A stretch of DNA of 64,000 bases from Pseudomonas pseudonitroreducens (GTDB taxonomy: Bacteria; Pseudomonadota; Gammaproteobacteria; Pseudomonadales; Pseudomonadaceae). The first letter of the stretch is position 1. Each line of letters starts with the position of its first letter. Below the pieces are notes generated by a model. That model had not been told where the DNA came from. It saw only the letters and a list, made by a program, of their open reading frames with translations, and did no database searches. Position numbers and translations under genes: made by a program. The stretch lies in NCBI RefSeq assembly GCF_021603645.1, contig NZ_BQHJ01000014.1, forward strand, positions 124,001-188,000, in the 5' to 3' direction. Below are positions 19,227 to 29,223 of this stretch, one piece after another.

Positions 19227-20012
19227 ATGAGCGACGACGTCGAAGACAGCAGCAACCCCAAGGACCGCAAGTACGTCGAGGCGCTGGCCCGCGGACTGGA
19301 CGTGCTGCGCGCCTTCACCCACGGCTCGGTGGTGCTCGGCAACCAGGAAATCTCGCGGATCACCGGCCTGCCCAAGGCTACGGTGTCGCGCATGACCTAT
19401 ACCCTGACCCAGCTGGGCTACCTCTGCTACTCGCAGCAGCACGAGAAGTACCAGCTCGATTCCGGCGTGCTGGCGCTGGGTTACGCGTACGTTTCCAACC
19501 TGCGCGTGCGCCAGCTGGCCAAGCCGTACATGGACGCCTTCGCCCGCCGCACCAACACCACGGTGGGCCTGACCTGCCGCGACTGGCTATCGATGATCTA
19601 CGTGGAAAACTGCCGCCCGCCGGAAGCCACGTCCCTGCGCATGGACGCCGGCGTACGCCTGCCGCTGGCCACCACCGCTGCTGGCCGCGCCTATCTCGCC
19701 GCGACCCCGCAACAGGAGCGCGAGCACTTGCTGTCGGCGTTGCAGGAGCGTCACGAAGGCGATTGGTCGGTGATGCGTGCTTCGCTCGATGCCTCCTTCG
19801 AGGAGTACTACGAGCATGGCTTCTGCCTGTCGCTGGGCGACTGGGACCGCAACGTGCGCGCTGCCGGTGTGCCGCTGCGCCTGGCCGATGGCGGGCTGAT
19901 GGCGCTGACCTGCGGGGCGCCGTCGTTCCAGCTCAGCGAAGAAACGCTGCGCGGGTCGCTGGCCCATGAGCTGGAGATTCTGGCGCGGGATATCGAGAGC
20001 CTCGGGGCCTGA
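19227..20012 (+). CDS. IclR-family transcriptional regulator
   Basis: 261 residues. N-terminal winged HTH (KYVEALARGLDVLRAFTHGSVVLGNQEISRITGLPKATVSRMTYTL) and C-terminal IclR effector domain (LRVRQLAKPYMDAFARRTNTTVGLTCRDWLSMIYVE ... GVRLPLATTAAGRAYLA). Divergent from the CoA ligase and, by the shared 17-bp site, likely to control both beta-oxidation operons. The effector is probably an acyl-CoA or dicarboxylate of this pathway (inference). Confidence 0.9.
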   Translation: MSDDVEDSSNPKDRKYVEALARGLDVLRAFTHGSVVLGNQEISRITGLPKATVSRMTYTLTQLGYLCYSQQHEKYQLDSGVLALGYAYVSNLRVRQLAKPYMDAFARRTNTTVGLTCRDWLSMIYVENCRPPEATSLRMDAGVRLPLATTAAGRAYLAATPQQEREHLLSALQERHEGDWSVMRASLDASFEEYYEHGFCLSLGDWDRNVRAAGVPLRLADGGLMALTCGAPSFQLSEETLRGSLAHELEILARDIESLGA

Positions 20013-20093
20013 GTTTCTCCGCGATGCTTTATTGTTGGGTGTTTCTGCGCCGCTTCGGCGTGTGCTGATGGATTTGGTTTCGCCTCTCGGCGA

Positions 20094-20280
20094 GTTCCTT
20101 TTGTCAAACGCCACAAAAGGAACCAAAAAGTCTTGCCCCTCCATCCGGTTTTTCGCCTAGGCGAAAAATTCCCTCGTCGAAGCGAAGTTTCAGGGGCCCG
20201 CCACGGCGGGCCATCCCTGGCCCGTCGTGGCTCTCGCGACATCCATGTCGCTCAACCCCTGAAACTCCGCTTCAACGAGG
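20094..20280. repeat. Composite dispersed repeat with three nested hairpins
   Basis: Three inverted repeats in a row: GTTCCTTTTG/CAAAAGGAAC (20094-20123); the perfect 20-base palindrome TTTTTCGCCTAGGCGAAAAA (20149-20168); and a long imperfect stem with ~25-base arms, starting CCTCGTCGAAGCG and ending CGCTTCAACGAGG (20172-20280). The inner arms are GC-rich. No reading frame fits it. It resembles long dispersed repeats seen in other Pseudomonas genomes. The rest of 20013-20473 holds only this and the REP doublet. Confidence 0.7.
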
Positions 20281-20379
20281 CCTGCTGAAAGGGGCGGTTC
20301 GGTGTGTGCGGACGCTTCTCTGGAAGCCTTCGAAAGTAAAAGCCCGAGCCCGACTCAGGACGCGGGGCAGGCTTTTCCT

Positions 20380-20456
20380 GTAGGAGCGAGCTTGCTCGCG
20401 AAGAGACTTGCCGGCAGCTCCGATGCCGGGCGGTTCGCGAGCAAGCTCGCTCCTAC
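20380..20456. repeat. REPIN-like doublet (GTAGGAGCGAGC family)
   Basis: GTAGGAGCGAGCTTGCTCGCG and its inverted partner CGCGAGCAAGCTCGCTCCTAC with a ~35-base interior, directly after the acyl-CoA dehydrogenase stop on the opposite strand. Confidence 0.9.
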
Positions 20457-20473
20457 AAGGGCTGGCGTTTTAG

Positions 20474-21604
20474 TTACGCCACCTCCATCAACCCCGCATA
20501 AACCTTCAGGTGATGATCGTCATCGCCCAGCTGGTGGCTGAGCATCACCAGCCGCTTGGCGTGGTGTGCGAGGACGTATTCCCAGGTCATACCGATGCCG
20601 CCGTGCAGCTGGATCGCCTGCTCGGCCACGTAGCGTGCCGCGCGGGTGACGATGAACTTGGCCGCCGCCAGGGTGCGGCTGCGCTCGGCGCTGTCGGGTT
20701 GGTCGGCGACGCAGGCGGCGAGGATCGCCATGCTGGTGGCCTGTTCCAGCTCGCTGCGCATGTCCACCATGCGGTGCTGCAGCACCTGGAACTTGCCGAT
20801 GGGGATGCCGAACTGCTTGCGCGTCTTCAGGTAGTCCAGGGTCAGAGCGCAGGCTTCCTGCAGGCTGCCGAGGGCTTCGGCGCATTGCGCGGCGCTGGCG
20901 CGGCCCTGCTGGTAACGCAACGCCGGAAGCGCGTCACCCGGCGTGCCGAGGGCTTCGCCGAGGGCGCCGTCGAGGAACAGCTCGCAGGCGCGCTGGCCGT
21001 CCACGGTCGGATACTCGCGGCGGCTGACGCCGGCCTGCTGCGGGTCGATGAGAAACAGGCCGATGCCCTCCTCGTCCCGCCCATTGCCGGACACCCGCGC
21101 CGAGACGAGGATCGCCGTGGCGCTCTGCCCGCAGATCACCACCGCCTTGCGGCCGCTGAGTTGCCAGCCGCCTCCGGCCTGTTCCGCGCGGGTCTGCACA
21201 TCGTGCAATTGGTAATGGCTTTGCGGCTCTTCCAGCGCGACGGCCAATTGCGCCTCGGCGCTGGCGATGCGCGGCAACCAATGATCCTTCTGCGCATCGC
21301 TGCCCAACTGGGCGATCAGGCCGCCGGCGTGCACCACCGATTGCAGGTACGGCTCCAGGCACAGGCCGCGGCCCAGTTCGGTGAGCACCAGCATGCTCTC
21401 GACGCCGCCGCCGAAGCCGCCGTGGCCTTCCGGCAACGACACCGAAGTCAGCCCCAGCTCGCCGAGCTGGCGCCAGAACTCGACGCTGTAGCCGCGCTCG
21501 CTCTGGCTGAAGCCCTCGCGCTTGTCGAACGGATAGGCGTCGCGCACCAGGCGCGCCGCGGTGTCCTGCAGCATCTGCTGCTCTTCGCTCAGTTTGAAGT
21601 CCAT
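20474..21604 (-). CDS. Acyl-CoA dehydrogenase, PimD-like (small subunit)
   Basis: 376 residues. Starts MDFKLSEEQQMLQDTAARLVRDAYPFDKRE, close to PimD, the small subunit of pimeloyl-CoA dehydrogenase. FAD-contact and C-terminal helical motifs (RKQFGIPIGKFQVLQHRMVDM, AIQLHGGIGMTWEYVLAHHAKR) are present. Heteromeric with the PimC-like protein encoded just upstream, 10 bases apart. Introduces the 2,3-double bond in the acyl-CoA. Confidence 0.9.
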   Translation of the reverse strand: MDFKLSEEQQMLQDTAARLVRDAYPFDKREGFSQSERGYSVEFWRQLGELGLTSVSLPEGHGGFGGGVESMLVLTELGRGLCLEPYLQSVVHAGGLIAQLGSDAQKDHWLPRIASAEAQLAVALEEPQSHYQLHDVQTRAEQAGGGWQLSGRKAVVICGQSATAILVSARVSGNGRDEEGIGLFLIDPQQAGVSRREYPTVDGQRACELFLDGALGEALGTPGDALPALRYQQGRASAAQCAEALGSLQEACALTLDYLKTRKQFGIPIGKFQVLQHRMVDMRSELEQATSMAILAACVADQPDSAERSRTLAAAKFIVTRAARYVAEQAIQLHGGIGMTWEYVLAHHAKRLVMLSHQLGDDDHHLKVYAGLMEVA

Positions 21605-21614
21605 GCTCAGCCCC

Positions 21615-22805
<1,191 letters not shown>

Positions 22806-22814
22806 GGCGGGTCC

Positions 22815-24908
22815 TCAGAGATCGGCGAAGCGGCGGCCTTCGGCCACCAGGCGTTCGAGTAGCGGCGCGGGCTGCCACCAGGCGCCGAGGCGCTGGTGGA
22901 ACTCGCGGATTCGTTCGAGCACGTGGGCAAGGCCGACGCTGTCGGCATGGAACAGCGGGCCGCCACGCCAGGCGGGGAAGCCGTAGCCGTTGAGGAAGAT
23001 CACATCGACGTCGCTGGCGCGCTGGGCGATGCCTTCGTCGAGGATATTGGCGGCCTCGTTGATCAGCGCGTAGATGCAGCGCTCGACGATCTCTTCATCC
23101 CCGACCGGCGCGCGAGTGATGCCGCGTTCGGCGGCAGCCTGCTCGAGCATGGCCGGCAGCGCCGGGTTGTCCTGCGGGGCGGTGCGGCCTTCGCCGTAGT
23201 GGTAGAAGCCGGTGCCGGTCTTCTGCCCGAGCATGCCGGCGGCGATCAGGTGGTCGAGTACGGTGGGCAGGGTCTGGCCGGGTTTCAGGTTCGGTCGCTG
23301 GCGCGAGCGGATCGCGTGGCTGATGTCCAGGCCCGACAGATCACGCACCGCCAGCGGCCCCATGGCCATGCCGAAGGTGCGCAGCGCGCGGTCCACCTGT
23401 GCGGGTGTGGCGCCCTCCTCCAGCAGGAACTCGGCCTGGCGGCCGTACTGGAAGATCATGCGGTTGCCGACGAAACCGTCGCACACGCCGACCACCACCG
23501 AGACTTTCTTCAGGCGCTTGCCCAGCTGCATGGCGGTGGCCAGCACGGCGTCCGCTGTGGCCCTGCCGCGCACCACTTCCAGCAGGCGCATGACGTTGGC
23601 CGGGCTGAAGAAGTGCAGGCCGACCACGTCCTGCGGACGCTTCGTGAAGGCGGCGATTTCGTCGAGGTCCAGCGAGGAGGTGTTGCTGGCGAGGATCGCG
23701 CCGGGTTTGCACACAGCGTCCAGTTGCTCGAAGACCTGGCGCTTCACGTCCAGGCTTTCGAACACCGCTTCGACCACCACGTCCACGTCGCCCAGCGCGG
23801 CGTAATCGAGCACGCCACTGATCAGGCCCATGCGCCGCTCCATCTCCTCGGCGCCCAGGCTGCCGCGCGCCACGCTGGCGGCGTACAGGCTGCGGGCGCG
23901 GTCGAGGCCGCGTTGCAGGGCTTCGTCGTTCACCTCCAGCAGCTGCACCGGGATTCCCGCATTGGCAAAGCACAGGACGATGCCGACGCCCATGGTGCCG
24001 CCGCCAATCACCGCGGCGCTGCGTACCTCACGCGGCTGCGTCGCGGGCGCGAGGCCTTCGACCTTGGCTGCGTCGCGCTCGGCGAAGAAGGCGTGAATCT
24101 GCGCGGCGCGCTGTGGCGACTCCATGCATTGCTGGAACAGTGCGCGCTCACGGGCGAGCCCCTCGCGCAATGGCAGTTGGGTGGCGGCTTCTACCGCGTC
24201 GATGCAGCGCAGCGGAGAGAACTGGCCGGGCAGGCGCTTCTGCACCTCGCCGCGCTTGTGCGCGATCGCCTCGGCGAGGCCGCTTTCCTGCACGCGCTCG
24301 TTACGCTCGCCGGTGCGGCGCGGGCCCTTGCCGTCCGCCAGCAGGCGCTGGGCGAAGGTGAGGCCGGCCTCGACCAGGTCGCCGTCGAACAGTTCGTCGA
24401 CGACATTGAATTCGAGGGCTTCCGGCGCGCGGATCGGCGCGCCGCTGACGATCATGTCGAGGGCCTTTCCCACACCGGCCAGGCGCGGCAGACGTTGGGT
24501 GCCGCCGGCACCGGGGAGCAGGCCAAGCTTCACTTCCGGCAGGCCGACCTGGGCATCGCGGCGGGCGATGCGGTAATGGCAGGCCAGCGCCACTTCCAGG
24601 CCGCCGCCCAGGGCAGTGCCGTGGATCACCGCGACGCTCGGCTTGGTCGCACCTTCGATGATCTCGACCACTTCCGGCAGTGACGGCGCCTGCGGCGGTT
24701 TGCCGAACTCACGGATATCGGCGCCGGCCATGAAGGTGCGCCCGGAACACACCAGTACCACCGCGCGCACCTGCGGATCGGCCTCGGCCTGCTGGAAGGC
24801 GGCGAGCAGCCCGGCGCGGACGGCGTGTCCGAGGGCGTTCACCGGTGGGTTGTCGACCGTCACCAGGGCAATCTCACCCCGGCGTTCGAGCTGTACCGCT
24901 TCTGACAT
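22815..24908 (-). CDS. Bifunctional enoyl-CoA hydratase / 3-hydroxyacyl-CoA dehydrogenase, PimF/FadB-like
   Basis: 697 residues. N-terminal crotonase domain (FMAGADIREFGKPP oxyanion segment; VIHGTALGGGLEVALACHYRIA; EVKLGLLPGAGGTQRLPRL), then an NAD domain from ~300 (SAAVIGGGTMGVGIVLCFANAGIPV) and 3HCDH C-terminal domains (GLHFFSPANVMRLLEVV, GFPAWRGGPLFHADSVG). Carries out the hydration and second oxidation of beta-oxidation. First gene of the pimF-pimC-pimD-like unit. Confidence 0.94.
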   Translation of the reverse strand: MSEAVQLERRGEIALVTVDNPPVNALGHAVRAGLLAAFQQAEADPQVRAVVLVCSGRTFMAGADIREFGKPPQAPSLPEVVEIIEGATKPSVAVIHGTALGGGLEVALACHYRIARRDAQVGLPEVKLGLLPGAGGTQRLPRLAGVGKALDMIVSGAPIRAPEALEFNVVDELFDGDLVEAGLTFAQRLLADGKGPRRTGERNERVQESGLAEAIAHKRGEVQKRLPGQFSPLRCIDAVEAATQLPLREGLARERALFQQCMESPQRAAQIHAFFAERDAAKVEGLAPATQPREVRSAAVIGGGTMGVGIVLCFANAGIPVQLLEVNDEALQRGLDRARSLYAASVARGSLGAEEMERRMGLISGVLDYAALGDVDVVVEAVFESLDVKRQVFEQLDAVCKPGAILASNTSSLDLDEIAAFTKRPQDVVGLHFFSPANVMRLLEVVRGRATADAVLATAMQLGKRLKKVSVVVGVCDGFVGNRMIFQYGRQAEFLLEEGATPAQVDRALRTFGMAMGPLAVRDLSGLDISHAIRSRQRPNLKPGQTLPTVLDHLIAAGMLGQKTGTGFYHYGEGRTAPQDNPALPAMLEQAAAERGITRAPVGDEEIVERCIYALINEAANILDEGIAQRASDVDVIFLNGYGFPAWRGGPLFHADSVGLAHVLERIREFHQRLGAWWQPAPLLERLVAEGRRFADL

Positions 24909-24943
24909 GCTGTGCTCCGTCTTTATCTTGTTTTACGGAATCA

Positions 24944-24960
24944 TGTTTCGCTGTGCAGAA
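24944..24960. promoter_or_regulatory. Shared 17-bp site, copy upstream of the PimF-like operon
   Basis: TGTTTCGCTGTGCAGAA, 16/17 identical to the inverted copy at 19068-19084. It lies 36-52 bases upstream of the PimF-like start. An adjacent imperfect palindrome CGGAATCATGTTTCG (24936-24950) overlaps it. Confidence 0.65.
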
Positions 24961-25011
24961 TACGATGCTGTTTTTTATCGACAGATTGCAAGGCTTTTCG
25001 TAGGCCTGTGG

Positions 25012-25296
25012 TCAGGGGCGTTGCGTGCTGCCCGCGACCAGCAGGTCGCCGTGCAATTCGCAGTAGCATTCGTCGTTCCAGCCGTAGTGCGGATCGCGGC
25101 AGATCGAGTGGCGAACGGGGCCTGAGTCACCCGGCGCGCGGGTTTTCAGGCTGTCCCGCAGGGCCGCGTAGATCGACCCGGGCTGCGGCCAGTCGGTGCG
25201 CACAGGGCCTTCGCCGAGCTGGTTGCCGGCGCGAAGTTCGGCCCGCAGGATGGCATCGAGTTCCGCGCAGAGCTGAGCAGAGGGCTGGCGTTTCAC
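25012..25296 (-). CDS. Small hypothetical protein
   Basis: 94 residues from a GTG start with AGGAAG before it. Contains LCAELDAILRAELRAGNQL and RHSICRDPHYGWNDECYCELHGDLL, with three Cys and a His clustered in the last 30 residues; a metal site or disulfide is possible. No family recognised. Codon bias is consistent with a real gene. Function unknown. Confidence 0.6.
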   Translation of the reverse strand: MKRQPSAQLCAELDAILRAELRAGNQLGEGPVRTDWPQPGSIYAALRDSLKTRAPGDSGPVRHSICRDPHYGWNDECYCELHGDLLVAGSTQRP

Positions 25297-25459
25297 GAGG
25301 TTTCTTCCTTGCTGGTGTCGTTGGCGGCGCCGGGGATTATCCAGCCTTGCCTGCGCCGTTGCGCCGGCTGGAAGGTCTGCTCATTCGCCTGGTGAATAGG
25401 GTTCGACCGAGGCGCCGGGCTTGGCATAGTGAAGCTCACACTTCGCGGGAGCGCGTGCC

Positions 25460-26410
25460 ATGAACGACTTCGAACACCAGTTGCTGGCAGTCAACGGCAT
25501 CCAGCTCAGCCTTTACAGCTGCGGCCCGGCGGACGGCAAACCGGTGTGGATGCTGCACGGTTTTCCCGAGTGCTGGCATTCCTGGCAGCACCAGATGCGC
25601 GCCCTCGCCGCTGCCGGCTACCGCGTGTTCGTCCCGGAGATGCGTGGTTACGGCCAGAGCAGCGCGCCGCAGGAGGTGGACGCCTACGACGTGCTGACGC
25701 TCTGCGCGGACATCCAGGGCGCCATGGACGCGCTGGGGCATGAGCGCGTGGCGATGCTTGGCCATGACTGGGGGGCGCCGGTGGCGTGGCACCTGGCGCT
25801 GCTGGAGCCGCAGCGCGTGGAGGTCCTGGCGACGCTCTCGGTGCCCTTCGCCGGCCGGGCGAAACGCCCGCCGGTGGAAATCATGCGCGAGGTGTTCGCC
25901 GGCAGGTTCTTCTACATCCTCTACTTCCAGCAGCCCGGCCGCGCAGAGGCCGAGCTGGATGCGGACGTGGCGCTGAGCCTGCGCCACTTCCTCGGCGACA
26001 ACGTGCGCCTGGCTCCCGAGCAGTCCCCCGATGACCGCCTGTTCGACGGCCTGCCACCGCCGCCGGCGCACCCGAGCTGGTGCAGCGCCGAAGACTTCCA
26101 GTGGTATGTGCGGACCTTCGAGGGTCGTGGTTTCCATGGCGCGCTCAACTGGTACCGCAACTTCGAGCGCAGTTGGCAGCGCACCGAGCCGCTGGCCGGG
26201 CGCAAGGTCGAGCAGCCGACGCTGTTCCTGATCGGCGACCGCGACCCGGTGGGCCGTTTCGAGGCGTACACCGTACAGCGCATGCCCGAGCACGTGCCCA
26301 ACCTCGAACAGCATGTGCTGGAGAACTGCGGCCACTGGATTCAGAGCCAGCAGCCGGAGCGGGTCAACGCCCTGCTGGGCGACTTCCTTGGCCGGCATTA
26401 CCCGGCTTGA
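25460..26410 (+). CDS. Alpha/beta-hydrolase, epoxide hydrolase family
   Basis: 316 residues. Oxyanion motif HGFPE (MLHGFPECWHSWQHQM), nucleophile Asp in GHDWGAPVAWHLAL, cap domain with tyrosines (FFYILYFQQPG, LNWYRNF), acid Asp in FLIGDRDPVG and catalytic His in ENCGHWIQSQQPE. This is the soluble epoxide hydrolase layout rather than haloalkane dehalogenase (Asp followed by Trp, HGFPE motif). Substrate unknown. Converges on the GNAT gene with a 1-base gap. Confidence 0.88.
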   Translation: MNDFEHQLLAVNGIQLSLYSCGPADGKPVWMLHGFPECWHSWQHQMRALAAAGYRVFVPEMRGYGQSSAPQEVDAYDVLTLCADIQGAMDALGHERVAMLGHDWGAPVAWHLALLEPQRVEVLATLSVPFAGRAKRPPVEIMREVFAGRFFYILYFQQPGRAEAELDADVALSLRHFLGDNVRLAPEQSPDDRLFDGLPPPPAHPSWCSAEDFQWYVRTFEGRGFHGALNWYRNFERSWQRTEPLAGRKVEQPTLFLIGDRDPVGRFEAYTVQRMPEHVPNLEQHVLENCGHWIQSQQPERVNALLGDFLGRHYPA

Positions 26411-26411
26411 T

Positions 26412-26867
26412 TCAGGCGACGCGACGCATCCCGATATGCGGGATGTCGTCTTCCAGGTAGACCTCGGTCACCGGCGTGAAGCCATAGCGACCGTAGTAGC
26501 CCTGCAGATGCGCCTGGGCCGAGAGGTATACCGGCAGCCCAGGCCAGCGCTTGGCGATGGCCTGTAGCGCCTGTTCCATCAGCTGGTGGCCAAGGCCGGT
26601 GCCGCGGCCCTGCGGGGCGATCACCACGCGGCCGATCACTACGTCGCCGTCGTGCTGCTGCGGGTCGAGCAGGCGCAGGTAGCCGATCAGCTGACCGCCC
26701 TGCTCCACCATCAGATGGCAGGTGTCGCCGATCAGGTCCAGGCCATCGACTTCCTGGTAAGGACATTTCTGTTCCACCACGAAGACTTCGGTGCGCAGTT
26801 GCAGGACGGCGTAGAGCTCTTCCTTGGTCAGGTCGCGGTGGTGCTTGCAGGTCCAGTTCAGGGCCAT
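26412..26867 (-). CDS. elaA: GNAT-family N-acetyltransferase, ElaA type
   Basis: 151 residues. Opening region LTKEELYAVLQLRTEVFVVEQKCPYQEVDGLD is the ElaA signature; the acetyl-CoA loop is IGRVVIAPQGRGTGLGHQLME (motif QGRGTG). C-terminal AHLQGYYGRYGFTPVTEVYLEDDIPH completes the fold. Acceptor substrate unknown. Confidence 0.88.
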   Translation of the reverse strand: MALNWTCKHHRDLTKEELYAVLQLRTEVFVVEQKCPYQEVDGLDLIGDTCHLMVEQGGQLIGYLRLLDPQQHDGDVVIGRVVIAPQGRGTGLGHQLMEQALQAIAKRWPGLPVYLSAQAHLQGYYGRYGFTPVTEVYLEDDIPHIGMRRVA

Positions 26868-26910
26868 GTCGTGTTCACTCCGGGCATCAAGAGGGCCATG
26901 GTAGCGCGCC

Positions 26911-27828
26911 TCATACCGGCGCGTGGAAGCGCAGCGTGGTCGAGCCGCCGAGATGCCGGCGCAGTGCCTCGATGGCGACTTTCACCTTGGCCGGCTGCGC
27001 ATCGCGGCGCGGGGTGACGGCGTAGATGCCGAACGGTGGCAGCGACCACTCCGGCAGCAGGCGCACCAGCCTGCCCTCCTCCAGTGCCTCGCGCACCTCC
27101 GGCTCCGGCTGGGCGGAAACGCCGAGGCCGTCGAGGGTGAACTGGCGCAGGGCAATCATGCTGTTGGCGGCCACGCGCGCCTCGAGCCGCAGCTTGCAGC
27201 TCTCCCCGCCCGGCCCGCTGAAGTTCAGGTAGGCCTGGTGTGCCACGGTGTTCAGCGCCAGCCAGTCGACGCCCTGCAGCTGCTGCGGATGGTCGATGGC
27301 CGGCATCCGGCGCAGATAGGCAGGGGCGGCACAGATGACGTTGTTCCACTCGGCCAGGTGCCGGGCCACCAGGCTGGAGTCGGACAGGCTGCCAACCCGA
27401 ATCGCCAGGTCGATGCGCTGCTCGATCAGGTCGATCTGCTCGTCGTGGAAGAACAGTTGCAGGCGCAACTGGCGATGGTTCTCCAGCAGCGGGCGCAGCG
27501 CCTCGGTGATCAGCTTGCCGGAGAAGCCCACCGGTGCGGCCAGGCGCAGCTCACCCACCGGCGCCTCGCGCCATTCGCCCAGGCGCTGCTCGGCCTCTTC
27601 GGCAATCGCCAGCATCTGCGCGCAACTGCGGTAGAAGGCTTCGCCCGCCTCGGTGAGGGTCAGCTTGCGGGTGGTTCGGTGCAGCAACGTGACCTGCGCG
27701 TGGGCTTCGAGCTTGCGGATCTGCTGGCTGACCGCCGAGGGCGTCATGCCCAGCGCTTCCGCTGCGGCGGCCATGGAGCCGCGCGCGACCACGGTGGCAA
27801 ATACCGCCATGCCGCGAAGATTGTCCAT
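26911..27828 (-). CDS. LysR-family transcriptional regulator
   Basis: 305 residues. HTH at ~4-63 (GMAVFATVVARGSMAAAAEALGMTPSAVSQQIRKLEAHAQVTLLHRTTRKLTLTEAGEAFY), then a substrate-binding domain with VGELRLAAPVGFSGKLITEAL. Belongs to the DhcR/AaeR-like group with this LRLAAP pattern. Divergent from the DUF2218 gene, its probable target. Confidence 0.88.
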   Translation of the reverse strand: MDNLRGMAVFATVVARGSMAAAAEALGMTPSAVSQQIRKLEAHAQVTLLHRTTRKLTLTEAGEAFYRSCAQMLAIAEEAEQRLGEWREAPVGELRLAAPVGFSGKLITEALRPLLENHRQLRLQLFFHDEQIDLIEQRIDLAIRVGSLSDSSLVARHLAEWNNVICAAPAYLRRMPAIDHPQQLQGVDWLALNTVAHQAYLNFSGPGGESCKLRLEARVAANSMIALRQFTLDGLGVSAQPEPEVREALEEGRLVRLLPEWSLPPFGIYAVTPRRDAQPAKVKVAIEALRRHLGGSTTLRFHAPV

Positions 27829-27925
27829 TGTGAAGCTCCGCTAAAGAGTGAAAGGCAAAATAGCGGGTTTTTCCCTTGATTGCCGGCGCCTAGGATGTCA
27901 TCTCCCAAAATGGAGAAGAGAAAAG

Positions 27926-28213
27926 ATGCCTTCGAGCCGTGCCACCGTTGCTACCCCCGATGCCGCGCGCTACCTCAAGCGCCTGTGCAACCACTTCGCC
28001 CACAAGTTGCCGGTCGAACTGACTGAAGACCGCGGCGTGCTGACCTTCGATTTCGGCACCTGCCGCCTGCAGGCAACGCCTGAAGCCCTGCTGATGGAGG
28101 CAGAGTCCGCCGATGCGGAAGGCCTCGAGCGCCTGCAGAACGTGGTGGTCAGCCACCTCGATCGCTTTGCCTGGAAAGAAGGCCAACTGCCGGTGAACTG
28201 GCAAGCCGCCTGA
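27926..28213 (+). CDS. DUF2218 family protein
   Basis: 95 residues: VATPDAARYLKRLCNHFAHKLPVELTEDRGVLTFDFGTCRLQA, then VVSHLDRFAWKEGQLPVNW. This KRLCNHFAHK ... LxRFAW pattern is DUF2218, often found beside siderophore or metal genes; function not established. GGAGAAGAG precedes the ATG. Divergent from the LysR gene and ended by a strong terminator. Confidence 0.85.
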   Translation: MPSSRATVATPDAARYLKRLCNHFAHKLPVELTEDRGVLTFDFGTCRLQATPEALLMEAESADAEGLERLQNVVVSHLDRFAWKEGQLPVNWQAA

Positions 28214-28239
28214 TAGCACTGGCGAAAGCGCCAAAAACG

Positions 28240-28267
28240 AAAAAACCCGGCCAAGGCCGGGTTTTTT
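28240..28267 (+). terminator. Intrinsic terminator of the DUF2218 gene
   Basis: AAAAAACCCGGCC-AA-GGCCGGGTTTTTT, a strong stem with A and T tracts on both sides, so possibly bidirectional. Confidence 0.93.
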
Positions 28268-28455
28268 GTTGCCTGGAAAAAGCCAGGCGTCGCTCAGCCT
28301 GGATGACTGCACGTGAGGTTTGCGGTCACAGAATATCCATATGACCAGGACTGGTTGATAGAAAGACTGCTGTACCTGCTTGCGTTCATTTGGATGCTTT
28401 TTGAGCAAATGACAAAGTCAATACTTTGAAACATCTTGTAACCATGCGGCCACTT

Positions 28456-28737
28456 TTACCCCGAGTTATCCACACGGTCGATGCGCAAAATCTGTACAGA
28501 ACGGCCTTTTACCCGAAATGCGGCCTGGTATGGCCAGCGCTCGACCGCCAATTCGCGCACGCCCGGAACCTCGCTGGGCGCGCCGCTGCTGCTTTGCTCC
28601 AGGTTCGCCAGCGGGCTCACCTGCTCGACGATGTCCTGGATGGCTCGCAGCGCCTTCTCCGGGCCGATCAGTACGACGTAGTGGTCGTAGATGGCGTCCA
28701 GGTCGGCCGCCGCCTTGTGCGTCCACTGCAGGCTCAT
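28456..28737 (-). CDS. parE: ParE/RelE-superfamily toxin
   Basis: 93 residues: LQWTHKAAADLDAIYDHYVVLIGPEKALRAIQDIVEQVSPLANLEQ, then GVRELAVERWPYQAAFRVKGRSVQILRIDRVDN. The two N-terminal helices and C-terminal beta-sheet ending in a basic strand match ParE-type gyrase or ribosome-targeting toxins. The ATG overlaps the antitoxin stop (ATGA), the usual TA coupling. ParE versus RelE subtype is not certain. Confidence 0.85.
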   Translation of the reverse strand: MSLQWTHKAAADLDAIYDHYVVLIGPEKALRAIQDIVEQVSPLANLEQSSSGAPSEVPGVRELAVERWPYQAAFRVKGRSVQILRIDRVDNSG

Positions 28738-28961
28738 GCCAGGCCCCACTTGGCTTCGATGGCGGCGTGCGCGAGCAGGTGGCCGGCATCGGCATCCGCC
28801 ACGCCTTCATCGATGGCCGCCACGTGCCAGCTCTGGCGCTCGAGGTACTGCGCCAGGGCCTGGCGCAGGTGATAAGGCCGATCCCGGTGAGTGGCGCGGG
28901 CCAGTTGGTCCAGCGCTGCCACCAGGGCGTCATCGGCGCGGAACGAAACAACGGTGGTCAC
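28734..28961 (-). CDS. Ribbon-helix-helix antitoxin (ParD/CopG-like)
   Basis: 75 residues from a GTG start: MTTVVSFRADDALVAALDQLARATHRDRPYHLRQALAQYL is the RHH DNA-binding fold, followed by a flexible acidic tail (IDEGVADADAGHLLAHAAIEAKWG) that would wrap the toxin. Overlaps the toxin gene by four bases. Autoregulation is expected at the GTATAC repeats upstream. Confidence 0.82.
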   Translation of the reverse strand: MTTVVSFRADDALVAALDQLARATHRDRPYHLRQALAQYLERQSWHVAAIDEGVADADAGHLLAHAAIEAKWGLA

Positions 28962-28985
28962 TTTTTGAACAGCTCCGTTTACGCT

Positions 28986-29019
28986 GTATACACAGTATAC
29001 AACGATAACATACGTATAC
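28986..29019. promoter_or_regulatory. Operator region of the toxin-antitoxin pair (three GTATAC palindromes)
   Basis: GTATAC occurs at 28986, 28995 and 29014, inside an AT-rich stretch just upstream of the antitoxin. Repeated short palindromes here are typical binding sites for an RHH antitoxin. Confidence 0.65.
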
Positions 29020-29223
29020 GAATCAAGCACTTGGGGAGGCAGAAGTTTTTCGCGAGAGGTGCCTGGAAGAGCGCCTGATGGCCTGTGGATGGAGGCTGTA
29101 GCAGCACTTTCGCGGCAGCGAAAGTTGGCTTCCGGCTTCGGGGATTTGCCGGCGGGGCGAGGCGCATCAGGCTGCTGGGGCGAAGGCCTGATTCCCACAC
29201 AACAACAACAGGAGCCCCCCGCG

